Assembly: GCA_013287985.1 (NCBI GenBank)
Contig: JABDCT010000008.1
Span: 1 to 46,967, forward strand
DNA: 46,967 nt
Origin: Chlamydiota bacterium
GTDB lineage: Bacteria; Chlamydiota; Chlamydiia; Chlamydiales; Rhabdochlamydiaceae
Reading direction: 5' to 3'
The notes beneath the pieces were generated by a model, which was given only the letters and a program-made list of their open reading frames with translations, had not been told where the DNA came from and ran no database searches. The translations under genes and the position numbers were made by a program. Of the stretch, positions 15,931 through 25,097 are shown one piece after another (within the stretch, counting starts at the first letter, position 1; each line of letters opens with the position of its first letter).

Positions 15931-17901
15931 ATGTTCAAAGGCATCTTATTTGCGCTCATTCTCTTCCTCTCTTTGATCTTGGAGGCTAAGCCCCCGGAGT
16001 TAACCTCCCGCGATACACGCATTAAGATAGATGAAATTTTAAAGGCCCACGTATCACATCACGTCCTCACCTCGGCGCTAATCCAGCGCGCCTTCCAAAA
16101 CTATCTAGAAGAACTCGACCCCGGGAAAACCTATTTTATTGAATCTGAGATAGTTAAATGGACGAATGCAAGCGAAGAACTCCTCGAAGAGGCTCTTTTA
16201 GGTGTCAAAAAGGAGAATTTCTCTGCATTTGAAGCGATCCATGACGCGATAGGCCCTGCCATCGAAAGACGCAATCGCATCGAACAGCGCCTTATCGCCT
16301 CGGCCCTCCCCGCCGACGTGAAAACCTCTGAGTTTAAAGACCTTGAGTGGGTGAAAACAGAAGCGGAACTCGAAGAGCGCCTTCTCCGCATCCGCGCCCT
16401 GCAGATGGACTCCGCAGAAAAGCTCAACCAGGAGACCAAAAATCAATTCATTCGCCGCCTCGAGAAAAGGCGCCTCAACCGCGAAGAAGAACTCCTGACC
16501 AAATCTTCAAAAGAGCGCAGCCAGCTGAACCTATCCTATGTCCTTAAGTCCGTTAGCTCTGCCCTCGACTCCCAAACCGCCTATTTTACCCCCTCTGAAG
16601 CCACCCAATTCATGATCCAAGTCCAGCAGCGCCTCTTCGGCATCGGCGCCCAGCTGCGCGACGATCTCAATGGATTCACCATCGTGCGCATGCTCGATGG
16701 CGGTCCTGCCAGCACAGAAGGCAGGCTGAAAGTCGGAGATAAGATCATCGCTGTCAACGACGAGCCTCTCGTCGGCATGGAAATCACCGAAGCCGTCGAA
16801 CATATCCGCGGCCCCAAAGGCACGTCTATCAAAGTGACCGTTCTGCGCGAGATCGGCGACGATGGGCATAAACAGGAAGAGAAGCTCGATATCGAGATCA
16901 TGCGCGGAGAAGTGATCCTGAAAGAAACGCGCCTTGATAAGCAAGTAGAGCCGTTTGGCGATGGAGTCATCGCAATTCTGCATCTCTTCTCCTTCTACCA
17001 AGATTCCAATAGCTCATCCGCCTCAGACATCGCGCAAGCTATCCAAGAGATCAAGCGCGAGCATCGCTTAAAAGGCATTATTCTCGACCTGCGCACCAAT
17101 GCGGGAGGGCTATTACCTCAAGCAGTTGCGGTTACCGGCCTTTTCATCAAAAAAGGCATCGTCGTCTCAGTGAAAGACAACACCGGCGTCGTCCAGCATC
17201 TGCGCAACATCGACGGCAAGCTCTCCTGGGAAGGCCCACTCATCGTGTTCACTAACCGCGCCAGCGCATCTGCGGCAGAGATCGTCGCCCAAACACTGCA
17301 AGACTATGGCAGAGCCATTGTCGTCGGCGATAAAACGACCTACGGCAAAGGCACATTCCAGACATTTACTCTCGAAACCGCCAATTACGGCAAAGTCAAT
17401 CCCAAAGGCGAGTATAAAGTCACGCGTGGCCGCTACTACACCGTGTCTGGAAAGAGCCCGCAGCTCGTCGGCGTCCAAGCCGATATCGTCGTTCCTGGCA
17501 TCTATTCCCAGCTCGATATTGGGGAAAAATTCTCCAAATTCCCGCTGGAAACAGACCTCATCTCTCCCAATTTTGAAGACGACCTAGCGGATGTGCCCCC
17601 GGCATACCGCAACCAGATCGTGCGTCTCTACAAATTCAACCTGCAGCCTATTCTGAGCACCTATAAGCCATACATGGACACGCTCACGAAAAACTCTACA
17701 GTGCGGCTCGAGCAGAACAAGAACTACCAAACGTTCATCAAAGAGCTCGAGAAGAAAGAGCCTCTGGACGATTCTGCCGACTCGTTCGGCCAAGCGGATC
17801 TGCAGCTCTTTGAAGCGTGCAACATCATGAAGGACCTGATCCTTCTGTCCCAGGAATCGCCAGCCGAAGCGCAAACCGTGCTTCTGCCTACAGGAAGTTG
17901 A
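15931..17901 (+). CDS. tsp: Tail-specific (C-terminal processing) serine protease
   Basis: This 656-residue S41 protease has a signal peptide (hydrophobic residues 4-18, cleavage near LEAKP), so it should act in the periplasm. The N-terminal domain (about 20-215) is typical of Prc/Tsp. A PDZ domain follows (about 235-325, with GLRL-type loop GGPASTEGRLKVGDKIIAV). The catalytic domain contains the Ser-Lys dyad: Ser447 in NRASASAAE and Lys473 in TTYGKGTFQ, aligned by eye with E. coli Prc. The C-terminal Tsp extension is present. Chlamydia has a tsp in the same general neighbourhood of euo and gltX. Its role is removal of misfolded or tagged envelope proteins; specific clients here are unknown. 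Confidence 0.94.
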   Translation: MFKGILFALILFLSLILEAKPPELTSRDTRIKIDEILKAHVSHHVLTSALIQRAFQNYLEELDPGKTYFIESEIVKWTNASEELLEEALLGVKKENFSAFEAIHDAIGPAIERRNRIEQRLIASALPADVKTSEFKDLEWVKTEAELEERLLRIRALQMDSAEKLNQETKNQFIRRLEKRRLNREEELLTKSSKERSQLNLSYVLKSVSSALDSQTAYFTPSEATQFMIQVQQRLFGIGAQLRDDLNGFTIVRMLDGGPASTEGRLKVGDKIIAVNDEPLVGMEITEAVEHIRGPKGTSIKVTVLREIGDDGHKQEEKLDIEIMRGEVILKETRLDKQVEPFGDGVIAILHLFSFYQDSNSSSASDIAQAIQEIKREHRLKGIILDLRTNAGGLLPQAVAVTGLFIKKGIVVSVKDNTGVVQHLRNIDGKLSWEGPLIVFTNRASASAAEIVAQTLQDYGRAIVVGDKTTYGKGTFQTFTLETANYGKVNPKGEYKVTRGRYYTVSGKSPQLVGVQADIVVPGIYSQLDIGEKFSKFPLETDLISPNFEDDLADVPPAYRNQIVRLYKFNLQPILSTYKPYMDTLTKNSTVRLEQNKNYQTFIKELEKKEPLDDSADSFGQADLQLFEACNIMKDLILLSQESPAEAQTVLLPTGS

Positions 17902-17910
17902 CAAAAATTC

Positions 17911-17974
17911 ATTTGACTCCGAAGATCTTTACGCAACCTTCACAGTAGAGATCTGAAAGGTAAAGGAGTCAAAT
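17911..17974 (+). promoter_or_regulatory. Structured leader that sequesters a ribosome-binding site
   Basis: ATTTGACTCC (17911-17920) pairs perfectly with GGAGTCAAAT (17965-17974), which contains the GGAG ribosome-binding site and ends directly at the ATG at 17975. Inside it, AGATCTTTAC (17923-17932) pairs with GTAGAGATCT (17945-17954) over ten bases with one G-U pair and a 12-base apical loop. Translation of the downstream gene would require this hairpin to open. A consensus -35 TTGACA lies at 17898-17903, overlapping the tsp stop, but no matching -10 is evident. Regulation by temperature, protein or ligand is possible; none is shown. Confidence 0.55.
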
Positions 17975-18535
17975 ATGTCAGCTGCGCAACTAACACTTAG
18001 CAATACAAAATTCGAGGAAGCTGTTTCTTTTTTCCTGAATGGAGATACTCCAAACGGGAAGAAATGTTTGGGAGAGGGCTATGTATATTCTGGTAGCCAG
18101 AATATGGAAACTAAGATTGCACACAACATGTGGATCATTAAAGGATGCCCGACTGTGGCCTCAGAAACTGACAAAGTATATTTTGCCCGAGCCTGTTTCG
18201 ATGGCAACGCTACTGCAGATGAAAAAGCGCGTGCAATCAATGGAGCTTTACTTATGCGAGGAGCAGTGACCGAATCTGGGCTAAATTCGCTCCGCACAGC
18301 AGCACCTTTTGCACTGCGTACGTGGCGTGAAAGAAGCGTTACCCCTCATGATCAATTCTCAGAGGGTTTTGAAAGGCTTGCTCGCTGGGTAGAAACTAAT
18401 CAGACCGACCTTCTCATAGCAGGAGCAATTACCACAGTCGCTTTAGCTGTCATCTTAGGATTGTTTTCTGGCAGACCTCCAACCGCAGAAGAACTAAGAG
18501 CATTAGAAGAATTAGCTAGACTTTGGGGTCCTTAG
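17975..18535 (+). CDS. Unknown protein with C-terminal membrane anchor
   Basis: I do not recognise this 186-residue protein. It has no signal peptide. Residues 1-135 are soluble-looking and contain four cysteines spread over residues 30-75. A single hydrophobic helix (LLIAGAITTVALAVILGLF, about residues 145-163) is followed by a short acidic-basic tail ending ARLWGP, giving a tail-anchored or one-pass topology. It lies 73 bases after tsp and is preceded by a long hairpin covering its ribosome-binding site. A terminator-like stem follows at 18552-18575. It is probably monocistronic and individually regulated. The frame is credible because of the precise RBS spacing and flanking signals. Confidence 0.75.
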   Translation: MSAAQLTLSNTKFEEAVSFFLNGDTPNGKKCLGEGYVYSGSQNMETKIAHNMWIIKGCPTVASETDKVYFARACFDGNATADEKARAINGALLMRGAVTESGLNSLRTAAPFALRTWRERSVTPHDQFSEGFERLARWVETNQTDLLIAGAITTVALAVILGLFSGRPPTAEELRALEELARLWGP

Positions 18536-18551
18536 AGAAAGTTCACAAGCG

Positions 18552-18582
18552 GAGGGTGAGGAGTCTCTCATCCTCTTAAATT
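18552..18582 (+). terminator. Candidate terminator after the 186-residue protein gene
   Basis: GAGGGTGAG (18552-18560) pairs with CTCATCCTC (18567-18575) with one G-U pair and a 6-base loop, followed by TTAAATTT. The T tract is interrupted, so efficiency is uncertain. Confidence 0.5.
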
Positions 18583-18636
18583 TCTGCCGCAATAAATGCC
18601 CTTTCCTCTAAAATTCCCTGCTAAAAAGGATGACCT

Positions 18637-20325
18637 GTGGAAGAGACGTCTGATAAACACGTAGGAAAGGATTTTATTCGTCGCATTATTGACGAAGATA
18701 TCCACACCAACCGCAACGAAGGCAAAGTGGTGACCCGCTTCCCTCCTGAACCCAACGGGTTTTTGCATATCGGGCACGCCAAATCGATCTGCCTAAACTT
18801 CGGGATCGCCGAAGAATACCGTGGCGCCTGCCACTTGCGCTTCGATGATACTGACCCCACGAAAGAAGATGTGCGCTATGAAGATTCTATTCAGCAGGAC
18901 GTCCGCTGGCTCGGTTTTGACTGGAAAGGCAAGCTTTTTCACGCCTCCGACTACTTCGAGAAGATGTATGAATACGCCATTGAATTGATTAAAGCAGGCA
19001 AAGCCTATGTAGACGGATTGACGGAGGAAGAGATTCGGGAATATCGCGGCACAGTTACATCACCCGGCCGCATCAGCCCCTACGCCAAACAATCTGTAGA
19101 AGAAAACCTCGACCTTTTCAAGCGCATGCGCGCAGGGGAGTTTCCCGATAGCAAATATGTCCTCCGCGCCCGCATCGATATGGCAGCGTCCAATATGAAA
19201 ATGCGCGATCCCCTTTTGTACCGCATCCGCCATGCGCATCATTACAGAACAGGCGACAAATGGTGCATCTATCCCATGTACGATTATGCCCATCCGATTT
19301 CTGATGCAATTGAGGGGATCACTCACTCTATTTGCACGCTGGAATTTGAAAATAATCGCGCACTCTACGACTGGGTATTGGACAATATACCTGCAAAATT
19401 TCCGTCCCGGCCTCATCAATATGAGTTTGCCCGGCTCGATCTACAATACACCGTCATGAGCAAACGCAAATTGCTTGAACTCGTTGAGAAGAAATATGTG
19501 AGCGGGTGGGATGATCCGCGCCTTCCGACGATTGCTGGACTGCGCAGACGCGGCTGCACGCCCGAGGCGATCAAAAAATTCTGCGAACTGGTGGGGATAG
19601 CAAAAGCAAATAGCTCCGTCGAGATGCCGCAATTCGAGTTTTGCCTGCGCGACGACTTGAATACGAAAGCCCCTCGCGTCATGGCAGTACTGCGCCCTTT
19701 GAAGGTCATCATCGATAATTATCCAGAAGGCCAAGTGGAACAATTAGACGCGCCCTACTGGCCGCATGACATTCCCAAAACAGGTTCGCGCATAGTGCCT
19801 TTTACGCGCGAACTCTATATTGAAAAAGACGATTTCCTAGAAAATCCGCCCAAAGATTTTTTTAGACTGGGGCCAGGACGTGAAGTGCGCCTCCGCTATG
19901 GCTATTGCGTGACCTGCACCCATGTCGACAAAGACGAAAACGGAGAAATCCGCGCAATCCATTGCACCTATGATCCAGAAACGCGCAGCGGGGGTTCGCC
20001 TATCGGCCGCAAAGTCAAAGGAACTATTCACTGGGTTTCCTCTAACGCCATCTCTGGGGAAATCCGACTCTACGATCGTCTGCTAACCGAATCTCATTTA
20101 GGCGACACCGATTTCCTATCGCATATCAACCCCCACTCGCTTGAAGTTTTAACCGACTGCCGATTAGAGCCCTCTCTAGCCGCGGCAAAGCCCGGAGAGC
20201 ACTTCCAATTCGAACGTCAAGGCTATTTTTTTGTCGATCCTGTCGATTCTAAACCGGGGAAACCCGTCTTCAATCGCACCGTGACGCTTAAAGATTCGTG
20301 GAGCAAAAAAACCGCTAAGGCGTGA
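18637..20325 (+). CDS. glnS: Glutaminyl-tRNA synthetase
   Basis: This 562-residue class I enzyme charges tRNA-Gln directly. The start is GTG with the ribosome-binding site AAGGA seven bases upstream. The sequence [19 protein letters not shown] has HIGH at residues 44-47, followed by [11 protein letters not shown], and the second ATP motif reads VMSKRKL near residues 273-279. The C-terminal anticodon-binding beta barrels are complete ([17 protein letters not shown]). The FPPEPNG wording separates GlnRS from GluRS. It lies upstream of gltX with the oppositely oriented dinD between. Classical chlamydiae make Gln-tRNA by the GatCAB amidotransferase route, so a real GlnRS is noteworthy. Confidence 0.95.
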   Translation: MEETSDKHVGKDFIRRIIDEDIHTNRNEGKVVTRFPPEPNGFLHIGHAKSICLNFGIAEEYRGACHLRFDDTDPTKEDVRYEDSIQQDVRWLGFDWKGKLFHASDYFEKMYEYAIELIKAGKAYVDGLTEEEIREYRGTVTSPGRISPYAKQSVEENLDLFKRMRAGEFPDSKYVLRARIDMAASNMKMRDPLLYRIRHAHHYRTGDKWCIYPMYDYAHPISDAIEGITHSICTLEFENNRALYDWVLDNIPAKFPSRPHQYEFARLDLQYTVMSKRKLLELVEKKYVSGWDDPRLPTIAGLRRRGCTPEAIKKFCELVGIAKANSSVEMPQFEFCLRDDLNTKAPRVMAVLRPLKVIIDNYPEGQVEQLDAPYWPHDIPKTGSRIVPFTRELYIEKDDFLENPPKDFFRLGPGREVRLRYGYCVTCTHVDKDENGEIRAIHCTYDPETRSGGSPIGRKVKGTIHWVSSNAISGEIRLYDRLLTESHLGDTDFLSHINPHSLEVLTDCRLEPSLAAAKPGEHFQFERQGYFFVDPVDSKPGKPVFNRTVTLKDSWSKKTAKA

Positions 20326-20326
20326 A

Positions 20327-21166
20327 TTATTCTAGAGACTTTCGATTGATTTCTCTTTCCAATTGCTGAGTACCTTTTTCAGCAGCCGGGAGGTCTTCTG
20401 GCATAGTACCGCCTAATTCTTTGATTGTTTGGCGCACCTTACTACCCACCTCAAAGTGAGTTTGATTGGCTTTGCTTTTTCCTTTAGTATTGTCTCTACG
20501 CAGCTTTTCCTCTGCTTGTGTAGCCCTAAAGAGATTGGCGGCCAGTTCGGTACTGCCCATGTGGTCCAAAATCTTTTGGCTCTTTTTGAGTCCTTTGCGC
20601 TGATGAATGCTCTTTGCGTCCAATCCTCCATAGAGCCCCTTATACCCATGGTTTTGAAACACAGCAAAATCAAGAGGGGTCTCCACTCCTGCCTGCTGGG
20701 CAGTTTCAACAAGGAGCTTGTTGTGTTCGCAAAGCTCATTGCGTAGAAATACCCGTTTTTCATCTTCCTTCAGCTGTTGAAAAGCGCGATTATCGGCCAA
20801 TTCTTGACGGCGTGTTTGAATCGCAAAATAAGTTTGACCATTGGCAATAACGGGCTTCGCTGGATCGCCATTCTGTACAATCAAATAGCAAGCGTAGCGA
20901 GTTAATCTCAGATCTGAAATTTGCCGACCGGCTCCAGAGCCTATGTCGACCATTTCGTGGACATCCACGAAATGGTCGACAATACGGTGTCCGCTGTTTT
21001 TACAAGCTACTTTTGCTTTTTCTATAACGGGTAGGAAATTACGATATTCGTAATATTCAAGGGTTTTAGAGAGTCTGCGAGCGCTCCAAAATTCGCAGCC
21101 ATCCTCTTCTTGTCGTAGAGATTCGAAAGTGTGGTGATGGGTGGTTTCAATTAAAACTTTATCCAT
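20327..21166 (-). CDS. dinD: DNA-damage-inducible protein D homologue
   Basis: This protein of about 279 residues has the DinD family order: a BRO-like N-terminal half (EDGCEFWSARRLSKTLEY, HRIVDHFVDVHEMVDIGSG, LTRYACYLIVQNGDPAKP, ANGQTYFAIQTRRQEL), then a helical half (NHGYKGLYGGL, HMGSTELAANLFRATQA). In E. coli DinD inhibits RecA filament activity and is SOS-induced; function here is inferred. The ATG at 21178 has no ribosome-binding site, while ATG 21166 has GGAG six bases upstream, so I choose the latter. The gene is convergent with glnS (one-base gap) and divergent from gltX. DinD is patchily distributed and often transferred. Its coding sequence contains a large perfect inverted repeat. 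Confidence 0.9.
   Translation of the reverse strand: MDKVLIETTHHHTFESLRQEEDGCEFWSARRLSKTLEYYEYRNFLPVIEKAKVACKNSGHRIVDHFVDVHEMVDIGSGAGRQISDLRLTRYACYLIVQNGDPAKPVIANGQTYFAIQTRRQELADNRAFQQLKEDEKRVFLRNELCEHNKLLVETAQQAGVETPLDFAVFQNHGYKGLYGGLDAKSIHQRKGLKKSQKILDHMGSTELAANLFRATQAEEKLRRDNTKGKSKANQTHFEVGSKVRQTIKELGGTMPEDLPAAEKGTQQLEREINRKSLE
20944..20981. repeat. 17-base perfect inverted repeat inside dinD
   Basis: The left arm (20944-20960, beginning TGTCGACC and ending TTCGTGG) and right arm (20965-20981) are perfectly complementary around the loop ACAT. It lies wholly in coding sequence for the conserved residues around VDHFVDVHEMVD. A stem this long and perfect is not expected by chance in a gene. 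Confidence 0.9.
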
Positions 21167-21202
21167 TAGGTGCTCCATGAAAGATGTTTTTAAAAATTAT
21201 AC

Positions 21203-21245
21203 TCACATCAATGAGTTACGCGCCATATTCTGGTCAATTAACCAA
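21203..21245. promoter_or_regulatory. dinD/gltX divergent control region
   Basis: On the minus strand TATAAT lies within GTATAATTTT, about 30 bases before the dinD start and a likely -10 box. Next to it ACTCA and TGAGT form a short inverted repeat around CATCAA. Nearer gltX, TGGTCAATTAACCA (21232-21245) is a 14-base near-palindrome (one mismatched pair). Either could be an operator; no LexA-type box is recognisable. Confidence 0.35.
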
Positions 21246-21268
21246 ACATCTGTTACCATCTCGCCCCT

Positions 21269-22780
21269 ATGACAGTACGTACTAGAATTGCTCCTTCCCC
21301 GACAGGCGACCCTCATGTCGGGACAGCCTATATGGCCCTCTTTAACTTGGTTTTTGCGCGCCACTTCGGCGGCAAGTTTATCCTGCGCATCGAAGACACC
21401 GACCGCACGCGATCGCGCAAAGAATATGAGGACAATATCTACGCAGCTCTCAAATGGGCCGGCATTGCGTGGGACGAAGGTCCCGATAAGGGAGGCCCTT
21501 TTGGCCCCTATCGCCAATCTGAGCGCTACGACATCTACCGCACATACGCCTTCGAACTCTTAGAACGGGGCAAAGCCTATAAGTGTTTTGTCACACCTGA
21601 AGAACTTGCCGAGATGCGCGAGATCGCGCAAAAGCAGGGAACAAAAGGCGGCTACGATCGCCGCTACCGCAACTTAAGCCCTGCAGAAGTCGCTGAGCGC
21701 GAAAAAGCCGGCCAGCCATGGACGATCCGCCTCAAAGTACCCCTGACTGGCGAATGCGTCTACGACGATCAGATCAAAGGTCGAATTGTTGTCCCTTGGG
21801 CCGATGTCGATGACCAGATTCTCTTGAAATCCGATGGCTTCCCCACCTACCACTTGGCAAATGTCGTCGACGACCATCTGATGGAAATCACGCATGTGAT
21901 CCGCGGCGATGAGTGGATGACCTCGACACCCAAACACATCCTCCTTTACGAGGGTTTTGGGTGGAAAGCGCCGACTTTCATGCACATGCCTCTTCTTCTC
22001 GGCAAAGATGGGAAAAAGCTCTCCAAGCGCAAGAACCCTACATCGATTTTCTACTATCGCGACAGCGGCTACTTGCCTGAGGCTTTTTTGAACTTCATGT
22101 CGCTGATGGGCTATAGCATGCCCGAAGACAAAGAGATCTATTCTGTCGAGGAGCTGATTAAGCTTTTCGATCCAAAGCGCATCGGCGTTTCGGGGGCTTT
22201 CTTCGATTACCAGAAGCTCGAATGGCTCAACCAGCAGTACCTGATCAACAAGATTCCAGAGGGCGATCTCTGGGCGCGCATCAAAGAGTGGAGCTTCAAC
22301 GACGCTTTCATGCAGCGCCTGATGCCGCTTGCCCACACGCGCATCAAAACATTTGGCGAGTTCATGGAGCTGTGCAGCTTTTTCTTCATCAACCATATCC
22401 CGCATTCGATGGAGATGCTCTGCCCCAAAGGTCTCGCACCCGATCGCGCCTGCTTCCTCATGCAAGCGATCATTTGGAGTATGGACGAGCAGGAGAATTG
22501 GGGACGCGAAGGCATTGAAAAAGCGACCCACCAGGTTGCCGAGACATTTGGCGTGCACCACAAAAAAGTAGTGATGCCGATTCTCTACGCCGCATTGACC
22601 GGTAGATTACAGGGACCGCCTCTCTATGACTCTGTGGAGATTTTAGGGAAGGACCGCACGCGCGCGCGCCTGCTCCAAGCGATCGAATTCTTAGGAGGCA
22701 TCTCCAATAAGAGCATGTCGACGCTCGCAAAAGCCTGGGAAAAGAAAGACGAAACTACCGTCGCTCTATTTCAACAGTAG
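21269..22780 (+). CDS. gltX: Glutamyl-tRNA synthetase
   Basis: This 503-residue class I synthetase carries [13 protein letters not shown] (HIGH-equivalent PHVG at residues 15-18), [11 protein letters not shown], and the KMSKS-equivalent KLSKRKNP near residues 250-257. The C-terminal helical anticodon-binding domain is intact. The N-terminal APSPTG motif separates it from the glnS product upstream. gltX adjacent to the euo/omc region is the chlamydial arrangement. Its last 26 bases overlap the 3' end of a small convergent lipoprotein gene. It also supplies Glu-tRNA for 5-aminolevulinate synthesis if that pathway exists here. Confidence 0.96.
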   Translation: MTVRTRIAPSPTGDPHVGTAYMALFNLVFARHFGGKFILRIEDTDRTRSRKEYEDNIYAALKWAGIAWDEGPDKGGPFGPYRQSERYDIYRTYAFELLERGKAYKCFVTPEELAEMREIAQKQGTKGGYDRRYRNLSPAEVAEREKAGQPWTIRLKVPLTGECVYDDQIKGRIVVPWADVDDQILLKSDGFPTYHLANVVDDHLMEITHVIRGDEWMTSTPKHILLYEGFGWKAPTFMHMPLLLGKDGKKLSKRKNPTSIFYYRDSGYLPEAFLNFMSLMGYSMPEDKEIYSVEELIKLFDPKRIGVSGAFFDYQKLEWLNQQYLINKIPEGDLWARIKEWSFNDAFMQRLMPLAHTRIKTFGEFMELCSFFFINHIPHSMEMLCPKGLAPDRACFLMQAIIWSMDEQENWGREGIEKATHQVAETFGVHHKKVVMPILYAALTGRLQGPPLYDSVEILGKDRTRARLLQAIEFLGGISNKSMSTLAKAWEKKDETTVALFQQ

Positions 22781-22877
22781 CTTCTTCATCATGTGAGATG
22801 ATATATTGCGGATGGTAGCCGTATTGGCCGCATCCCGCGCAAAGAATGAGTAGAGCAAGGGCGATGACTTTCACCAT
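22755..22877 (-). CDS. Small lipoprotein (40 residues)
   Basis: Residues 1-15 form a lipoprotein signal ([15 protein letters not shown]) with the lipid-modified cysteine at position 16. The mature peptide is only about 25 residues, with two tyrosines followed by an acidic tail. The longer in-frame reading from 22976 would place a charged stretch before the signal and run into the divergent reductase gene, so I prefer the ATG at 22877. The position next to gltX recalls the small cysteine-rich lipoprotein OmcA of Chlamydia, but this peptide is not cysteine-rich and I do not claim homology. The ribosome-binding site is weak. Confidence 0.55.
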   Translation of the reverse strand: MVKVIALALLILCAGCGQYGYHPQYIISHDEEATVEIERR

Positions 22878-22898
22878 ATTTTTTCGTTTATATTTCCT

Positions 22899-24020
22899 AT
22901 GAAAAATATTGTCACGACCTATCTCAAAGAGCGCTACCCGCTTACCAAAGTCGGCTCCACCAAAGAGACCTATCACATCACCCTAACTTCCGAGACTCTC
23001 GAGTTCAAACCGGGAGATTCGCTCGGGATCTATGCGCAAAACGACCCGGGCCTAGTAGAACATCTCATTGAAGCTTTAGGCGCAACCGGCGAAGAATCGA
23101 TCACCGATACGCGCTCGGGACAGCTCTTTTCGCTCCGCGCCTTTTTAACCCACAAGGCAAACCTCAGTCGTCTGACCTCAGCGCTCCTCAAACTGATCTA
23201 TGAGTGCGACCTCGACCATCAGGAGAAAAATCGCTTAAGCCATCTGCTTGACAGAGAAAATCAAGGCGAGCTCAAGCACTACCTCGACAGCCACGATCCC
23301 CTCGATCTATTCAAAGAATATCGCCAGGCGCGTCCCCCGCTGCAGGAGATCTGCAGCAAATTCGGCCCTCTGCTCCCGCGCTTCTATTCCGTCGCCTCCT
23401 CCCTGCTCGTCCATCCCGGAAAAGTCGATCTCACCGTGGCGCTCTTCACCTACACCCATTCGGGAGAGCGGCGCTATGGAGTCGCTAGCCATTTCCTCTG
23501 CCACCTTGCCGAAGAAAGCACGCCTATCCCCGTCTACGTCCAGCCGGCCCATCGCTTTGCGCTGCCCACAGAGCGTGATGCGCCCATCGTCATGATCGGC
23601 CCCGGGACGGGCATCGCTCCCTTCCGCGCTTTCATGCAAGAGAGGGTCTTCCACGGCTCCAAAGGAAAAAACTGGCTCTTTTTCGGTGAGCGCAACCAAG
23701 CGTATGACTACCTTTATGGAGAGTTCTGGAAAGAGCTAGCCGAAAAAAATCTCCTGCACCTCTCTCTCGCTTTCTCGCGCGACCAGGAGCATAAGATTTA
23801 CGTGCAAGACCGCATGCGCGAAGCGGGGGCTGATCTATGGGCGTGGCTCCAAGAGGGCGCGCTTTTCTACATCTGCGGCGATGCATCCCATATGGCCAGG
23901 GACGTCGAGCACGCTATGATCGAAATCTTTCAAGTGCACGGCTCTATGAGCGAGGAGGAGGCCAAAACCCTCTTCAAGCATCTCAAAAAAGAGGGTCGCT
24001 ATCTCACTGACGTTTATTGA
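22899..24020 (+). CDS. cysJ: CysJ-like NADPH flavoprotein reductase lacking the flavodoxin domain
   Basis: A 373-residue FAD/NADPH reductase of the sulfite reductase alpha / cytochrome P450 reductase type. FAD-binding motif RFYSVASS is near residues 160-167 and GVASHFL near 195. The NADPH domain has GPGTGIAPFRAFMQER near 233-248 and YICGDASHMARDV near 324-336, ending normally (EEGRYLTDVY-type tail). The N-terminal FMN flavodoxin domain found in E. coli CysJ is absent; as I recall chlamydial CysJ proteins have the same short form. The electron acceptor is therefore unclear. No cysI neighbour is visible. Its 3' end was copied into the duplication at 25142-25187. Confidence 0.85.
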   Translation: MKNIVTTYLKERYPLTKVGSTKETYHITLTSETLEFKPGDSLGIYAQNDPGLVEHLIEALGATGEESITDTRSGQLFSLRAFLTHKANLSRLTSALLKLIYECDLDHQEKNRLSHLLDRENQGELKHYLDSHDPLDLFKEYRQARPPLQEICSKFGPLLPRFYSVASSLLVHPGKVDLTVALFTYTHSGERRYGVASHFLCHLAEESTPIPVYVQPAHRFALPTERDAPIVMIGPGTGIAPFRAFMQERVFHGSKGKNWLFFGERNQAYDYLYGEFWKELAEKNLLHLSLAFSRDQEHKIYVQDRMREAGADLWAWLQEGALFYICGDASHMARDVEHAMIEIFQVHGSMSEEEAKTLFKHLKKEGRYLTDVY

Positions 24021-24098
24021 CTTGCATATTCAATTAATTATTTACTTTTATTATGATTTTTATTAAAATTAATATTATAAATAATTGGAGTTAATAAT

Positions 24099-25097
24099 AT
24101 GTCATTCATTTCAAGATTAACGGGATTCTTTTCAAGACAGCCTACCTCGGTGGAGGTAGCTAAACCTGCATCGACTGTAGAAAAAGGAGCGCCAAAGGAG
24201 ATTTGGGCTTTGTTTTGCGACAATCTCAACTTGCAAAGTCTTAGTGCATTAGGTTGTGTAAACCGCTTTACATATCATGTAGTTAAAGAGTGGTGTGGCA
24301 AACAGTTTCCACAAGCAACCAAAGTATTCACTCCCAAGCAACTCTCCTATCTTGCTCCTCTTCAGCAAGCTCCAAAAGTGGTTGTTCCGGATTTCCATTA
24401 TTATAAATACGGAAAAATGGAGAAGCAGGATGATGCATTTATAGATGAGCAGAACAAGCTTATCGTGAGAAAGGATTGTATAGAAATATGTCCCTCCCAT
24501 GACACTATTCCTCTGCCTCCAGGAGCAAGCGTACTCGACATATCTCGAGGGAAAAGGGGTGAACTCGTGATTTGGGTAGAGCAAAATGGACGTCTGTTTA
24601 ACCTGCTCAACCCAAGCGAGGAATGCCCTGCACCGGGGATATGGTCTATCACATTCGATTGTGCCACAAAAGAATGGCGCTATACTGATAAAAATGGAAC
24701 GCATTTCATCGACTCTAACCATCAATTCCATGGTCCCTTTCGTTCTTTTTTGGTAAAACCGGGCTACTCACCCGTAGAATGTAGTTATGATTTTGTCCTT
24801 GCACACTCTCCTGATGAAAAGAAATTAGTCATCTTTGACACATCCACCAAAAAACAGCTCGCCTCGATGGATTTACCTGATGGAACTCAGCATTTTGGAT
24901 GGCTCTCGAAAGGGAAACTCCTTGCAGCAGTTGCGAAAGATACCTTAATGATCTGGGATATAAATGGGACACTGGTAGCCACGCACAAAGCTCCCAGACA
25001 AATTGAATGTGTCAAAATCGACGATGACGGGTCGCTCATGATCAACCACGTCGATCATGATGACGGCACGGGTCCGTTGATCATTAAGTTCTTTTAA
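24099..25097 (+). CDS. F-box-like protein with propeller-like C-terminus (intact copy)
   Basis: This 332-residue protein starts MSFISRLTGFFSR. Residues 31-66 match the F-box pattern (PKEIWALFCDNL, then SLSALGCVNRFTYHVVKEW), the eukaryotic motif that docks on Skp1 in SCF ubiquitin ligases. The remainder shows short beta-strand repeats (KKLVIFDTSTKKQLASMDLP, KDTLMIWDINGTLVATHK) similar to WD/propeller blades. Such proteins in intracellular bacteria are usually host-directed; secretion is inferred, not shown. The coding sequence is AT-richer than the adjacent cysJ and ispF, suggesting a different origin. It has RBS TTGGAG upstream and a frameshifted tandem paralogue downstream. Confidence 0.75.
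   Translation: MSFISRLTGFFSRQPTSVEVAKPASTVEKGAPKEIWALFCDNLNLQSLSALGCVNRFTYHVVKEWCGKQFPQATKVFTPKQLSYLAPLQQAPKVVVPDFHYYKYGKMEKQDDAFIDEQNKLIVRKDCIEICPSHDTIPLPPGASVLDISRGKRGELVIWVEQNGRLFNLLNPSEECPAPGIWSITFDCATKEWRYTDKNGTHFIDSNHQFHGPFRSFLVKPGYSPVECSYDFVLAHSPDEKKLVIFDTSTKKQLASMDLPDGTQHFGWLSKGKLLAAVAKDTLMIWDINGTLVATHKAPRQIECVKIDDDGSLMINHVDHDDGTGPLIIKFF

Noticed and set aside
21674-22561. 295-codon open frame antisense to gltX
   Set aside because: It mirrors the codon pattern of the well-supported gltX, has no recognisable domain and no ribosome-binding site. Long antisense frames are common here because of GC-biased codon use.
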